Positions 25,972 through 35,314 of a stretch of DNA of 64,000 nucleotides are shown one piece after another. A program made the position numbers and the translations under genes. The notes under the pieces were generated by a model, which saw only the letters and a program-made list of their open reading frames with translations, did no database searches and was not told the origin of the DNA. The DNA lies in contig NZ_CP075691.1 of NCBI RefSeq assembly GCF_020026305.1, positions 4,712,001-4,776,000 on the forward strand, in the 5' to 3' direction. The DNA comes from Streptomyces sp. 135. GTDB taxonomy: Bacteria; Actinomycetota; Actinomycetes; Streptomycetales; Streptomycetaceae. Each line of letters starts with the position of its first letter. Position 1 is the stretch's first letter.

Positions 25972-26648
25972 ACGCGATCACGGGTGCGTACGACTGGCTG
26001 ACCACGGGCGCCAACTGGCAGGGCGAGAAGGGGGTGTGGCACCGCCTGGCCGAACACCTGTACTTCAGCGGGGTCTGCCTCGCCGTCGCCTGCCTGATCG
26101 CGCTGCCGCTCGCGCTCTGGCTCGGCCACATCGGCAAGGGCGGGGCGCTCGCGGTCAACATCTCCAACGTCGGCCGGGCGGTGCCCACGCTGGCCCTGCT
26201 GGTCCTGCTCACGCTCACCCCGCTCGGTGAGCACGGCGACGCGCCGACGCTGATCGCGCTGGTCCTCTTCGCCGTGCCGCCGCTGCTGACCAACGCCTAC
26301 CTCGGGATGCGCGAGGTGGACCGGGCGGTGGTGGAGGCCGCGCGCGGGATGGGCATGAGCGGCGGACAGCTCTTCGCGCGGGTCGAGCTGCCACTCGCGT
26401 ATCCGCTGATCATGACCGGCGTCCGGTCCGCCGGGGTGCAGGTCGTCGCGACGGCCACGCTCGCCGCGATGGCGGGCGAGGGCGGTCTCGGCCGGATCAT
26501 CACCGCCGGGTTCAACCTCCAGAACACCCCTCAAGTGGTCGCGGGCGCCTTCCTGGTGGCGCTGCTGGCCCTGCTGGTGGAGGGGGTCCTGGTGGTGGCG
26601 GGGCGCGTCTTCGACCCGATGCGGCGGTCGGGCGGTGCGGTGCGGTGA
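25968..26648 (+). CDS. opuCD: Osmoprotectant ABC transporter permease (second)
   Basis: A 226-residue permease with five or six helices; the EAA loop reads REVDRAVVEAARGMGMSGGQLF. ATG at 25968 overlaps the preceding stop (ATGA), so the two permeases are made in equal amounts. It is followed after 76 bases by the binding protein gene. Confidence 0.92.
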   Translation: MNAITGAYDWLTTGANWQGEKGVWHRLAEHLYFSGVCLAVACLIALPLALWLGHIGKGGALAVNISNVGRAVPTLALLVLLTLTPLGEHGDAPTLIALVLFAVPPLLTNAYLGMREVDRAVVEAARGMGMSGGQLFARVELPLAYPLIMTGVRSAGVQVVATATLAAMAGEGGLGRIITAGFNLQNTPQVVAGAFLVALLALLVEGVLVVAGRVFDPMRRSGGAVR

Positions 26649-26724
26649 GTCCTGGTCGTCTGCCAGGTGCGCGTCAGGCCCCGTGAGTTCTGTCGTCATT
26701 CTCTTTCGAAATGGTGGTTCACCG

Positions 26725-27702
26725 ATGAACAGCACAACGCGTCGCGCGCGACGGATGGCAGGGGCGGCCGCGGCCGTCGTGGCGCTGACCGCGGGGCTCG
26801 CCGCGTGCGGCGGGGACAGCCTGGAGAGCGAGGGCAAGGGCTCGGACAAGGCGGGTGACGGCAAGAAGGGCTCACTCGTGGTGGGTTCGGCGCGCTTCAC
26901 CGAGCAGAAGGTCCTCGCCGAGCTGTACGCGGGCGTTCTCGCGGAAGCCGGATATGACACGCAGGTCAAGACCGTGCAGAACCGCGAGATCTACAAGCCC
27001 GAACTGAAGAAGGGCTCCATCGACGTCACGCCCGAATACGCGGCGACGCTCGCGGAATTCCTCAACCTGGAGAAGAACGGCCCGAAGGCCGAGGCCGTCG
27101 CCTCCAGTGATCTCGACGCCACGGTGCGCGCCTTGGAGAAGCTCGCGAAGCCGCAGGGCTTGAAGGTGCTCCCGGCGGGCGAGGCGGTCGACCAGAACGC
27201 GTTCGCGGTCTCGAAGGAATACGCCGAGAAGCACAAGCTCAAGACGCTCTCGGATCTCGGCAGGTCGGGCGAGAAGGTCACGATCGCGGCGGGCGACGAA
27301 TGCGAGTCGCGGCCGTTCTGCGCGCCCGGCCTGAAGAAGAAGTACGGGATCGATGTCGCCGGAATCGACCCCAAGGGCGTCGGGACCACGCAGTCCAAGC
27401 AGGCCGTGAAGAACGGCACGGACCAGCTGGTGCTGACCACGACGACCGACGCGACGCTGAAGAACTACGACCTCGTGATTCTTGAGGACGACAAGAAGCT
27501 CCAGAACGCGGACAACATCCTTCCCGTCGTCAACGCCGAGGAAGCGGGCGGCAAGGAGATAGCCGACGCGCTCGCGAAGCTGACCAAGACGCTCACGACG
27601 GAAGACCTCATCGAACTCAACCGGAAGGTCGACGAGGAGCGCCAGAAGGAAGCGGATGTCGCGCGGGAGTATCTGGAGTCGAAGGGCCTGATCGGAAGTT
27701 GA
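26725..27702 (+). CDS. opuCC: Osmoprotectant-binding lipoprotein
   Basis: A 325-residue substrate-binding protein of the OpuAC/QAT family. The signal peptide is basic then hydrophobic, with lipobox LAAC and lipid Cys28. The mature part begins after a charged linker with LVVGSARFTEQKVLAELYAG and has IDVTPEYAATL, a typical quaternary-ammonium-binder opening. ATG at 26725; the ribosome-binding site is weak. It completes the opuC system; its position last in the operon may allow higher expression from its own promoter. Confidence 0.92.
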   Translation: MNSTTRRARRMAGAAAAVVALTAGLAACGGDSLESEGKGSDKAGDGKKGSLVVGSARFTEQKVLAELYAGVLAEAGYDTQVKTVQNREIYKPELKKGSIDVTPEYAATLAEFLNLEKNGPKAEAVASSDLDATVRALEKLAKPQGLKVLPAGEAVDQNAFAVSKEYAEKHKLKTLSDLGRSGEKVTIAAGDECESRPFCAPGLKKKYGIDVAGIDPKGVGTTQSKQAVKNGTDQLVLTTTTDATLKNYDLVILEDDKKLQNADNILPVVNAEEAGGKEIADALAKLTKTLTTEDLIELNRKVDEERQKEADVAREYLESKGLIGS

Positions 27703-27859
27703 TCAAGGAATCGTCCGGGTGGCTCCCATGGTGAAGCGGAAGTCGGCCGCCCGGGCAAAGCGGAGGAAGGATGGGGAGTTGTGGCGAGTTACCGATGTGG
27801 CACCTGCTTTTTGGCGGGCGAGGCACCAGACTTCGTCTACGCGCGGTAAGTTTCTGGCC

Positions 27860-28993
27860 ATGCCACGTGGACGTCACCGCCATTCCCCACCCCTGCACAG
27901 GCTGCTTCCCCCTTCGGCGGTCGCCGGTGTTTCCGTTCTCTGCGCCGGCGGCGCCTGGATGTTCGCGGAACCGGTCGTGCTCCGCGGGCTCGTCGCGGCC
28001 GCGGCCGCCGCTGCCGTCGTCGGTTCGGTCGTCATGCGCCGCTGGGACCAGGCGGCGGGCAAGCGCGTCGCCGAGCTCACGCGCGCGCGGGCGAGCGACG
28101 AGTGGCGTTACGAGGAACGGATAGCCGAGGCCGAGTCGGACCTCGAGGACTCCCGCGAGCTGCGGGGCAAGCTGGAGACGAAGCTGCGCGCCAAGCGGGC
28201 CGAGCTGGCCGCGCTGCGCAACGAACACGCCGCGCTCCTGCGGCGGTACGCGACCGCCGAGACGGAGCGGGCCAGCGCCCTTGAGGGGCAGCGGCTGCTT
28301 GCCATAGAGGCGTCGTCCACGGCACCGGCGCTGCCGGCGTCCGGCGCGGAGTCGGGTGCCGGTTCCGGTGCCGCTGCCGGTGGCGGTAGTGGCGCCGCGG
28401 ATCTGGTGCCTGCTGTGCGGGCGGGGGCGCCGGTGCGGGCTCCGGGTTCGGCGGTGGCTGCGGAGCGCGCCGCTGCGCCGTCCCCGGAGGAGGCCGCCGA
28501 GCCTTCCGTGCGGCCGGACGGGGTCCCGACACCGTCGCTCTTCGTACTGGCCAACGCGGCGCTCGACCGCATGGCTTCCCGGACGGCGCCCAAGGCGCGG
28601 TCGCAGGCGAGGCCGGAGCCGGAGGCCGCGCCGAACGCGGAGGACGAGTCGCGGGGGAAGCCCGGGGCGGCCGACGGAATCGGCGGGCACGAGCGCGCGG
28701 TCGCCGTCGCGCCGCCCGTTCAGGCCCGGCGCCAGGCGCCGCAGGGCGGATTCGACTTCTTCGGCACGAAGGGCGCGGCTCCGGCCGCGCTGGAGTCCGT
28801 GCAGAACGCGGACCTCGCCGATGTGGTGGGTGAGGAAGCCCTCGCGGTCCACAAGGCGGAGGCCGAGGCGGAGTTCAAGGACGCGCCCGCGGGGGACGCG
28901 GAGCGGGGCGTGGGGCAGGTCATCGATCTGACGGCGCATGACGAGACGGAGCAGATCGACGTGGGGGTGCTGCGGACGGCCCTCCGGGCGTAG
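27860..28993 (+). CDS. Membrane-anchored coiled-coil protein of unknown function
   Basis: A 377-residue protein I cannot place in a named family. Two hydrophobic segments near residues 16-33 and 40-58 are followed by a charged coiled coil (about 70-140, RYEERIAEAESDLEDSRELR), then a long Ala/Gly/Pro-rich, probably disordered region and an acidic C-terminal part ending VIDLTAHDETEQIDV. The layout (membrane hairpin, coiled coil, low-complexity tail) suggests a cytoplasmic-facing scaffold, as in secreted-apparatus or polarity proteins, but this is only shape. ATG at 27860 is chosen because the preceding 47 in-frame codons look random. It stands alone after opuCC. Confidence 0.7.
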   Translation: MPRGRHRHSPPLHRLLPPSAVAGVSVLCAGGAWMFAEPVVLRGLVAAAAAAAVVGSVVMRRWDQAAGKRVAELTRARASDEWRYEERIAEAESDLEDSRELRGKLETKLRAKRAELAALRNEHAALLRRYATAETERASALEGQRLLAIEASSTAPALPASGAESGAGSGAAAGGGSGAADLVPAVRAGAPVRAPGSAVAAERAAAPSPEEAAEPSVRPDGVPTPSLFVLANAALDRMASRTAPKARSQARPEPEAAPNAEDESRGKPGAADGIGGHERAVAVAPPVQARRQAPQGGFDFFGTKGAAPAALESVQNADLADVVGEEALAVHKAEAEAEFKDAPAGDAERGVGQVIDLTAHDETEQIDVGVLRTALRA

Positions 28994-29064
28994 CGCTCCG
29001 AGGGTTCTGCGGGGCAGTGGCCTTGGCCGGGGGTGGGCGGGTCGGGTTGTCGGCTGCGGGTCGG

Positions 29065-29107
29065 TCGTGGCTGGTCGCGCAGTTCCCCGCGCCCCTGACG
29101 GGGCGCT
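29065..29107 (-). repeat. Dispersed Streptomyces intergenic repeat with hairpin (copy 2)
   Basis: Inverted copy of the element at 11304-11350, with GCGCCCC (29089-29095) pairing with 29100-29106. It lies between converging genes ending at 28993 and 29124 and can terminate both. Confidence 0.7.
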
Positions 29108-29123
29108 GCTTCGGCGGGCCGGG

Positions 29124-30499
29124 TTACCTGGTCATCCAGCGGTCCGGGCGGGCCTCTTTGCGGCTTGTGCGGGAGCGGGACGCCTGGGACTGGAGGAGGG
29201 CCGCCGCCTCCGCGGCCGGCCGCAGCCGTGCCGTCACCGTCTTGTTGGCGCCCGTGTCCACCCGTACGTCGGCCACGCCCCTGTACCGCTCCCACGGCCC
29301 CTGTGAGAGCCGCACGCTCTGCACCTTGGCGTGCGGCACCAGCGACAGGCGGCGCTTGAGCAGGCCGTGCCGCGCCGCGAAGACCGCGTCCGTGACCGCG
29401 AGGCCGTAACCCTTCCACCAGAGCGGTACGCACCACGCCGCGCGCGCGGGCGGCGCGAAAGCTCGGCGGCGCCCGGCACGCGCGCGCCCGGCAGCACCCG
29501 GGCTATCACCGCCTCGGCCAGCTCCCGCGGCGCGACCGGCACCAGCACGCTGTTGGCCGAGCCCGCCACGTCCAGCTCGACCCGCACCCAGCCGCGCCGC
29601 CGCCACAGCAGGGGCTGTACGACGTGCACGGTCTGCACCCGCCCCGGCGGCACCGTCTCGTGCGCCTTGTCGAGCAGGCCGTGGTCGATGCGCAGGCCGT
29701 CCGGGGACTCGCCCACCGTCCAGTCGTACTCCTTGATGAACCGGCCGCCGCTGCTCGCGAACGCGCCGCCCAGCATGGGCAGTCCGGTGGCGAGGACCGT
29801 CCACAGGTTGTGCGTGGCGAACCACAGGAAGGCGGGCACGACGACCGCGGCGACGAGCATCGCCCAGGGCGCGCCGGTCAGCAACAGGGAGAGGGCGAGC
29901 ATGCGCGGCTGTACGTGAAGGAGGCCGCGCACCGGCGCCTCACCGACCTCACGCGCCTCCTCGGGGGCGAAACCGGCCGCCCGCGCGAGGAGTTCGGCAC
30001 GCAGCGCGGCGGCGTCGCGCTCACCGAGGTAGGCCAGTTCGTCCTTCTTGTCCGCGCCGACGACGTCCAGCTTCAGCTTGGCCACCCCCGCGATGCGGGC
30101 GAGCAGCGGACGCGTCACGTCGACGGCCTGGAGCCGGTCGAGCCGGATGTGGGCGGTGCGCCGGAAGAACAGGCCGGTACGGATGCGCAGTTCGGTGTCG
30201 GTGACCGCGAAGTGGGTGAACCACCAGCTCAGAAAGCCGTACGCGGCGCCTCCGAGGACCACGGCCGCGCAGCCCAGGAGCAGGGTGGTGGTCGTCAGCG
30301 CGGACAGGCGCTGCTGCGTGCCGTTCGGGTCGTGGACGGCCCAGCCCACCAGGATCGCGAAGGGCGCCCAGGCGCGGCGCAGCGGCGTCACGGGATGCAG
30401 CCGCCGCTCGGTCACGGCCCCGGTCTCCACCGCTCCGTCCGGAGCCTCCCGCACGCCACCCAAGGCCCCGCCGCCCGGGCCCGGCCCCTCGCCGCTCAC
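29124..30499 (-). pseudogene. YdbT-like bacterial PH-domain membrane protein, frameshifted
   Basis: Reads as a normal YdbT-type protein (three bPH_2 domains, paired hydrophobic segments, start GTG at 30499 overlapping the previous stop) until about 29460. There the frame breaks: upstream ...ARVPGAAEL is in one frame, while the conserved end AWCVPLWWKGYGLAVTDAVF and LVPHAKVQSVRLSQGPWER continues in another. Length 1376 is 2 mod 3. The break falls in an alternating CG tract (29438-29458). Removing two bases or adding one restores a protein of about 458 residues. Either a sequencing error or a real mutation in a dinucleotide run. Function of the family is unclear. Confidence 0.8.
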
Positions 30500-31005
30500 A
30501 GCCCCGCCGATCGGGCTTCGCCGAGCTCCGTGAGGCGGTCGCGCAGCCGCTCGGCCTCTTCGGGGAGCAGCCCGGGGATCCGCGCGTCGGTGGCGGCGGC
30601 AGCGGTGTGCAGCTGCACGCTCGCCAGGCCGAAGTGCCGCTCCACGGGCCCCGACGTCACCTCGACGAGCTGCATCCGGCCGTAGGGGACCACGGTCTCC
30701 TCGCGCCACAGCACGCCCCGGCTGATGAGCAGGTCGTCGTCGCGCTCGGCGTACCGCCACGAGCGCCAGTTGCGCCCCAGCATCGGCCAGCCCCACGCCA
30801 CCACGGCCAGCGGCAGCAGCGCGAAGGCCGCCCACGCCGGACCCGCGAAGAGGCCGAGCAGCACGCCGGCCGCCGCCGCGAGCGGCACCAGCCAGACCAC
30901 CAGCAGCAGCCGCCGCATCTTCAGCAGACCCCGTGGCAGGCCCGTCCACACCGGCTCGACCCGTGCCCCCGCCGGTCCAGCGGTCCCTGCCGTCCCCGTT
31001 TCCAT
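30496..31005 (-). CDS. YdbS-like bacterial PH-domain membrane protein
   Basis: A 169-residue protein with two adjacent hydrophobic segments (about 33-72) and one bPH_2 domain (DDDLLISRGVLWREETVVPYGRMQ). YdbS/YdbT pairs, encoded together as here, are small membrane complexes; in Bacillus they affect resistance to some secreted bacteriocins. ATG at 31003-31005 follows GGGGG. The stop overlaps the following ydbT-like start (GTGA), so the two are coupled. It diverges from nuoD with 83 bases between. Confidence 0.86.
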   Translation of the reverse strand: METGTAGTAGPAGARVEPVWTGLPRGLLKMRRLLLVVWLVPLAAAAGVLLGLFAGPAWAAFALLPLAVVAWGWPMLGRNWRSWRYAERDDDLLISRGVLWREETVVPYGRMQLVEVTSGPVERHFGLASVQLHTAAAATDARIPGLLPEEAERLRDRLTELGEARSAGL

Positions 31006-31088
31006 GCCCCCAGCGTACGTACGCCCTCCGACAGCCGCGTAGGCCCGACGGTCGCGTACGCATGGGGAGCGTGCGAGAGACTGTGTCC

Positions 31089-32252
31089 ATGAGTCCCACG
31101 ACGGAGACCACCACGCAGACCACGCTCGGCATCGGCGGCGCGGCCGAGAGCACCGACATGGTGCTCAACATCGGCCCCCAGCACCCGTCCACGCACGGTG
31201 TGCTCCGCCTGCGCCTCGTCCTGGACGGCGAGCGCATCCAGCACGCGGAGCCGGTCATCGGCTACATGCACCGCGGCGCCGAGAAGCTCTTCGAGGCACG
31301 GGACTACCGGCAGATCGTGATGCTGGCCAACCGCCACGACTGGCTGTCCGCGTTCTCGAACGAACTCGGCGTGGTGCTGGCCGTCGAGCGGATGCTCGGC
31401 ATGGAGGTCCCCGAGCGCGCCGTGTGGACGCGCACGCTGCTCGCCGAGCTGAACCGCGTGCTCAACCACCTGATGTTCCTCGGGTCCTACCCCCTGGAAC
31501 TGGGCGGGATCACCCCGGTGTTCCACGCGTTCCGCGAGCGCGAGGAGCTCCAGAACGTGATGGAGGAGATCTCCGGCGGCCGCATGCACTACATGTTCAA
31601 CCGCGTGGGCGGCCTCAAGGAGGACCTGCCCGCCGGATGGACCTCCCGCGCGCGGGAGGCCGTCGCGTCGGTGCGCTCGCGCATGGACGTGTACGACCGC
31701 CTGGTGCTCGGCAACGAGATCTTCCGGGGGCGCACGCGCGGCGTCGGCGTCCTCACCCCCGAGGCGGCGCACGCCTACGGAGTGAGCGGTCCCATCGCCC
31801 GCGCCTCCGGCGTCGACTTCGACCTGCGCCGCGACGAGCCCTACCTCGCGTACCCCGAACTCCAGGACACCCTGAAGGTCGTCACGCGCCAGGAGGGCGA
31901 CTGCCTGGCCCGCTTCGAGTGCCTCCTGGAGCAGACCCACAACGCCCTCGACCTCGCCGACGCCTGCCTGGACCGGATCGCGGATCTCCCGCAGGGACCG
32001 ATCAACCAGCGCCTGCCGAAGGTCCTCAAGGCCCCCGAGGGCCACACGTACGCGTGGACCGAGAACCCCCTGGGGATCAACGGCTACTACCTGGTCTCCA
32101 AGGGCGAGAAGACCCCGTACCGCCTGAAGCTGCGTTCGGCCTCCTACAACAACATCCAGGCCCTCGCCGAGCTGCTTCCTGGACAGCTGGTCGCGGACAT
32201 GGTGGCGATCCTCGGGTCACTCTTCTTCGTGGTCGGCGACATCGACAAGTAG
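31089..32252 (+). CDS. nuoD: NADH-quinone oxidoreductase subunit D (orphan paralogue)
   Basis: A 387-residue member of the 49-kDa/NuoD family with NIGPQHPSTHGVLRL at residues 27-41, VIGYMHRGAEKLFEARDYRQI and the C-terminal GDIDK. NuoD lies at the quinone site of complex I. The other nuo genes are not adjacent, so this is a second, orphan copy, as in S. coelicolor nuoD2. Arg40 in GVLRL corresponds to the arginine that NDUFAF7 dimethylates in mammals. ATG at 31089; its 3' end overlaps the converging methyltransferase by 36 bp. Confidence 0.93.
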   Translation: MSPTTETTTQTTLGIGGAAESTDMVLNIGPQHPSTHGVLRLRLVLDGERIQHAEPVIGYMHRGAEKLFEARDYRQIVMLANRHDWLSAFSNELGVVLAVERMLGMEVPERAVWTRTLLAELNRVLNHLMFLGSYPLELGGITPVFHAFREREELQNVMEEISGGRMHYMFNRVGGLKEDLPAGWTSRAREAVASVRSRMDVYDRLVLGNEIFRGRTRGVGVLTPEAAHAYGVSGPIARASGVDFDLRRDEPYLAYPELQDTLKVVTRQEGDCLARFECLLEQTHNALDLADACLDRIADLPQGPINQRLPKVLKAPEGHTYAWTENPLGINGYYLVSKGEKTPYRLKLRSASYNNIQALAELLPGQLVADMVAILGSLFFVVGDIDK

Positions 32253-33251
32253 TGCGGTGCCTTCGGGGACGCCGACGGGCTGGAGCAGCCACCGGAAGTC
32301 CCCGAGCCCGCCGGGCGCGGTGAGTTCCGCGGCCTCTCCCGCGCGCGTGAGGGCACGTACGTACGCCGCCGGGTCCTCGGAGGCCAGGAACAGCGGGGGA
32401 CGGCCGCCGCTCACCCCGAGCGCGCCGAGCGCCGCCCGCTGGGTGAGCAGCGCGGCGCCCTCACCCGCGCAGGCGTCCAGCGCCACGTGCGCGGTGATGT
32501 CGCAGCCGCCGTCCGGCACGGGAGCCGTCTCCCGGCCCGCCCTGAAGCCCGTGAGCGTCCCGAAGGGCGGGCGGGACCCCCGGTCGTGGGCGTAGTCGAC
32601 GGCGACCGCGAGGCCGCGCGTGAGCGTCGCCACGGCCGCCGCCCACGCCTCGTCCCGGGGGCGGCCGATCTCCGCGCGCAGTCCGGGCTCCCCGTCCAGC
32701 GGCCACCAGCGCGCCAGCCACGCGGCGTCCGGGCCCTCGACGGGACCGCCAAGCACCTCGGTGCCGTCGTCGCGTACGAGGACACGGCGCGCCGTTCCGT
32801 CGCCGTCCACCTCGGCGACGTCCACGGGGACGTTGTCCAGCCACTCGTTGGCGAAGAGCAGGCCCGTCACACCGGCCGGCGGCGCGGGCAGCCACGCGAT
32901 ACGGGGGTCGAGGCCCACGGGACGCTCCGCGCGCTCGACCGCGTACGCACGCACGCGTGCCGCCGCGTCGGCGGGCAGCGCCGCCAGGACGGCCGTCGTC
33001 AGTTCGCCGCGACCCGCGCCCATGTCCACGAAGGAGACCTCTTCCGGGTGGCCCAGCGCCTCGTCCACCCGGCACAGGAGGCGGGCCACGGCGGCGGCGT
33101 AGAGGGGCGAGGCATGGACGGAGGTGCGGAAGTGCGCTGCGGGTCCCCCGGGGCCGCGATAGAAGCCGTCAGGGCCGTACAGGGCGGCCTCCGTGGCCTC
33201 GCGCCAGCCCCGCGGGGCGCCTGTTCCCGGCGCGCGGTCGTCGTTCGTCAC
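32217..33251 (-). CDS. MidA/NDUFAF7-like SAM-dependent methyltransferase
   Basis: A 344-residue protein of the DUF185 (MidA/NDUFAF7) class: an opening ATEAALYGPDGFYRG, a SAM motif FVDMGAGRGELTT (residues about 74-86), FANEWLDNVPVDV and VAVDYAHDRG. Mitochondrial members dimethylate an arginine of the NuoD-type subunit during complex I assembly. Here its gene overlaps a nuoD by 36 bp, tail to tail, which points to the same substrate. GTG at 33251 is the chosen start; a weaker one lies at 33335. Confidence 0.88.
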   Translation of the reverse strand: MTNDDRAPGTGAPRGWREATEAALYGPDGFYRGPGGPAAHFRTSVHASPLYAAAVARLLCRVDEALGHPEEVSFVDMGAGRGELTTAVLAALPADAAARVRAYAVERAERPVGLDPRIAWLPAPPAGVTGLLFANEWLDNVPVDVAEVDGDGTARRVLVRDDGTEVLGGPVEGPDAAWLARWWPLDGEPGLRAEIGRPRDEAWAAAVATLTRGLAVAVDYAHDRGSRPPFGTLTGFRAGRETAPVPDGGCDITAHVALDACAGEGAALLTQRAALGALGVSGGRPPLFLASEDPAAYVRALTRAGEAAELTAPGGLGDFRWLLQPVGVPEGTALLVDVADHEEE

Positions 33252-33357
33252 AGACCGCAGGCTAAGGGGGCCTCCACCTTGGGGAGTACACACGCTCGAT
33301 ACGGATCGCACCTCCGGTTGACCCCGGGGTGCCACGGGCCTGCCTACGCTGGGTTAC

Positions 33358-34560
33358 GTGCAGCGTCTCTATGACTTCCTCCGCAGACACCCGACATGGG
33401 TCGACGGCTTCTGGGCCTTCGTCCTGCTCGGGATCTCCGGGCTCGGTCTGGTGTCGATGTCCGGCGGGAACGGACACGAGCCGACCCTCCTGGCGGTCCC
33501 GGTCGCCCTCGGACTCTGCCTGGTGGTCGCGCTGCGCCGGCGGGCGACCGAGCCGATGCTGGTCCTCGTCGCGGTCATCGGCGTCTTCCAGCTCGTCTTC
33601 GACGTGGAGACGATGCCCGCGAACTTCGCCATGCTCGTGATCATCTACACCGCGGCGGCCGACGGGGCGCAGTGGGCCTCGCGGTTCGCTCTGGTGGGCG
33701 GCCTGTGCGCGGCGCCGCTGTCGATGATGCGCTGGTCCGCGGGGAACGACTCCGTATTCGGCAGCGTCCTCTTCACGATCTTCCAGATCGTTCCCTTCGC
33801 GCTCGCCTGGGTCCTCGGCGACTCCATCCGCACCCGCCGCGCCTACCTGGCGCAGCTGGAGGAGCGCGCCGACCGGCTGGAGAAGGAGCGCGAGGCGCAG
33901 TCGAAGGTCGCGGTGGCGGCGGAGCGGGCCCGCATCGCGCGCGAACTGCACGACGTCGTCGCGCACAACGTCTCGGTGATGGTCGTCCAGGCCGACGGCG
34001 CCGCGTACGTCCTGGACACCGCGCCCGACCAGGCCAAGAAGGCCCTGGAGACCATTTCGGGGACCGGCCGCCAGGCGCTCGCCGAGATGCGCCGCCTGCT
34101 CGGTGTGCTGCGCACCGGGGAGCCCGAGGAGGGTTCCGAGTACGTTCCGCAGCCCGACGTCGAGCAGCTCGACGAGCTCATCGAACAGGTGCGCACGGCC
34201 GGTCTGCCCGTCGACTACAAGGTGGAGGGCACCCCGCGCCCGCTGCCCAGCGGCGTGGAGCTCACCGCGTACCGCATCGTGCAGGAGGCGCTGACGAACA
34301 CGCGCAAGCACGGCGGCGAGAACGCGGGCGCGAGCGTGCGCCTGGTCTACTTCGACGACGGCCTGGGGCTGCTCGTCGAGGACGACGGCAAGGGCGCCCC
34401 GCACGAGCTGTACGAGGACGGCGGCGCCGACGGCAGGGGACACGGTCTGATCGGCATGCGTGAGCGCGTCGGCATGGTCGGCGGCACGCTGGACGCGGGG
34501 CCGCGTCCTGGCGGAGGCTTCCGGATCAGCGCGCTGCTGCCCCTCAAACCAGCACACTGA
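33358..34560 (+). CDS. NarL-type sensor histidine kinase
   Basis: A 400-residue kinase. The first 140 residues hold about five hydrophobic segments and form the membrane sensor. A coiled coil follows, then a HisKA_3 domain with phospho-acceptor His198 in ERARIARELHDVVAHNVSVM, and an HATPase_c domain with EALTNTRKHG (N box) and GRGHGLIGMRERV. GTG at 33358 gives the start QRLYDFLRRHP. It is followed after 72 bases by its response regulator. The stimulus cannot be read from sequence. It diverges from the methyltransferase. Confidence 0.93.
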   Translation: MQRLYDFLRRHPTWVDGFWAFVLLGISGLGLVSMSGGNGHEPTLLAVPVALGLCLVVALRRRATEPMLVLVAVIGVFQLVFDVETMPANFAMLVIIYTAAADGAQWASRFALVGGLCAAPLSMMRWSAGNDSVFGSVLFTIFQIVPFALAWVLGDSIRTRRAYLAQLEERADRLEKEREAQSKVAVAAERARIARELHDVVAHNVSVMVVQADGAAYVLDTAPDQAKKALETISGTGRQALAEMRRLLGVLRTGEPEEGSEYVPQPDVEQLDELIEQVRTAGLPVDYKVEGTPRPLPSGVELTAYRIVQEALTNTRKHGGENAGASVRLVYFDDGLGLLVEDDGKGAPHELYEDGGADGRGHGLIGMRERVGMVGGTLDAGPRPGGGFRISALLPLKPAH

Positions 34561-34632
34561 TCTCGCGCACGTCCGGCGATGACACCTGTCACCGGTGCTG
34601 TACCCCGCATTGACCCCCGAAGGGACTCCAAG

Positions 34633-35304
34633 ATGTCGATCCGCGTGATGCTCGTCGACGACCAAGTGCTGCTCCGCACCGGATTCCGGATGGTGCTCGC
34701 CGCGCAGCCGGACATGGAGGTCGTCGCGGAGGCGGGTGACGGCGTCGAGGCCCTTGAGGTGTTGCGCTCGACCAAGGTCGACGTCGTGCTGATGGACGTA
34801 CGCATGCCGAAACTGGACGGCGTCGAGACGACCCGGCGCGTCTGCCAGGACGCGAACCCGCCGAAGGTGCTGATCCTGACCACCTTCGACCTCGACGAGT
34901 ACGCCTTCTCGGGGCTGAAGGCGGGCGCCTCCGGGTTCATGCTCAAGGACGTGCCCCCGGGGGAGCTGCTCGCCGCTATCCGCTCCGTGCACAGCGGTGA
35001 CGCGGTGGTCGCGCCGTCCACCACGCGGCGCCTGCTCGACCGTTTCGCGCCGATGCTGCCGAACGCGGGCGGGCAGCCGCAGCACCAGGAGCTGGAGCGC
35101 CTCACGAGCCGTGAGCGCGAGGTGATGGTGCTCGTCGCACAGGGCCTGTCGAACGGCGAGATCGCGGCCCGGCTGGTGCTCTCGGAGGCCACCGTGAAGA
35201 CCCATGTCGGCCGCATCCTGACCAAGCTGGGCCTGCGGGACCGGGTGCAGGTCGTCGTCCTCGCGTACGAGACGGGCCTCGTACGGGCCGGGGGCGCTTC
35301 CTAG
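34633..35304 (+). CDS. NarL/LuxR-type response regulator
   Basis: A 223-residue regulator: receiver domain 1-120 with acidic pocket VDD (8-10), phospho-acceptor Asp55 and Lys in MLKDV, then a LuxR helix-turn-helix (LTSREREVMVLVAQGLSNGEIA). It works with the kinase at 33358-34560. ATG at 34633 follows AGGGACTCCAAG. It converges with the ArsR-like gene eleven bases beyond its stop. Confidence 0.94.
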   Translation: MSIRVMLVDDQVLLRTGFRMVLAAQPDMEVVAEAGDGVEALEVLRSTKVDVVLMDVRMPKLDGVETTRRVCQDANPPKVLILTTFDLDEYAFSGLKAGASGFMLKDVPPGELLAAIRSVHSGDAVVAPSTTRRLLDRFAPMLPNAGGQPQHQELERLTSREREVMVLVAQGLSNGEIAARLVLSEATVKTHVGRILTKLGLRDRVQVVVLAYETGLVRAGGAS

Positions 35305-35314
35305 CGCTGCGGCA

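Noticed and set aside
27719..27859. N-terminal extension of the coiled-coil protein
   Set aside because: In-frame codons lack protein-like composition; the ATG at 27860 precedes the hydrophobic segments directly.
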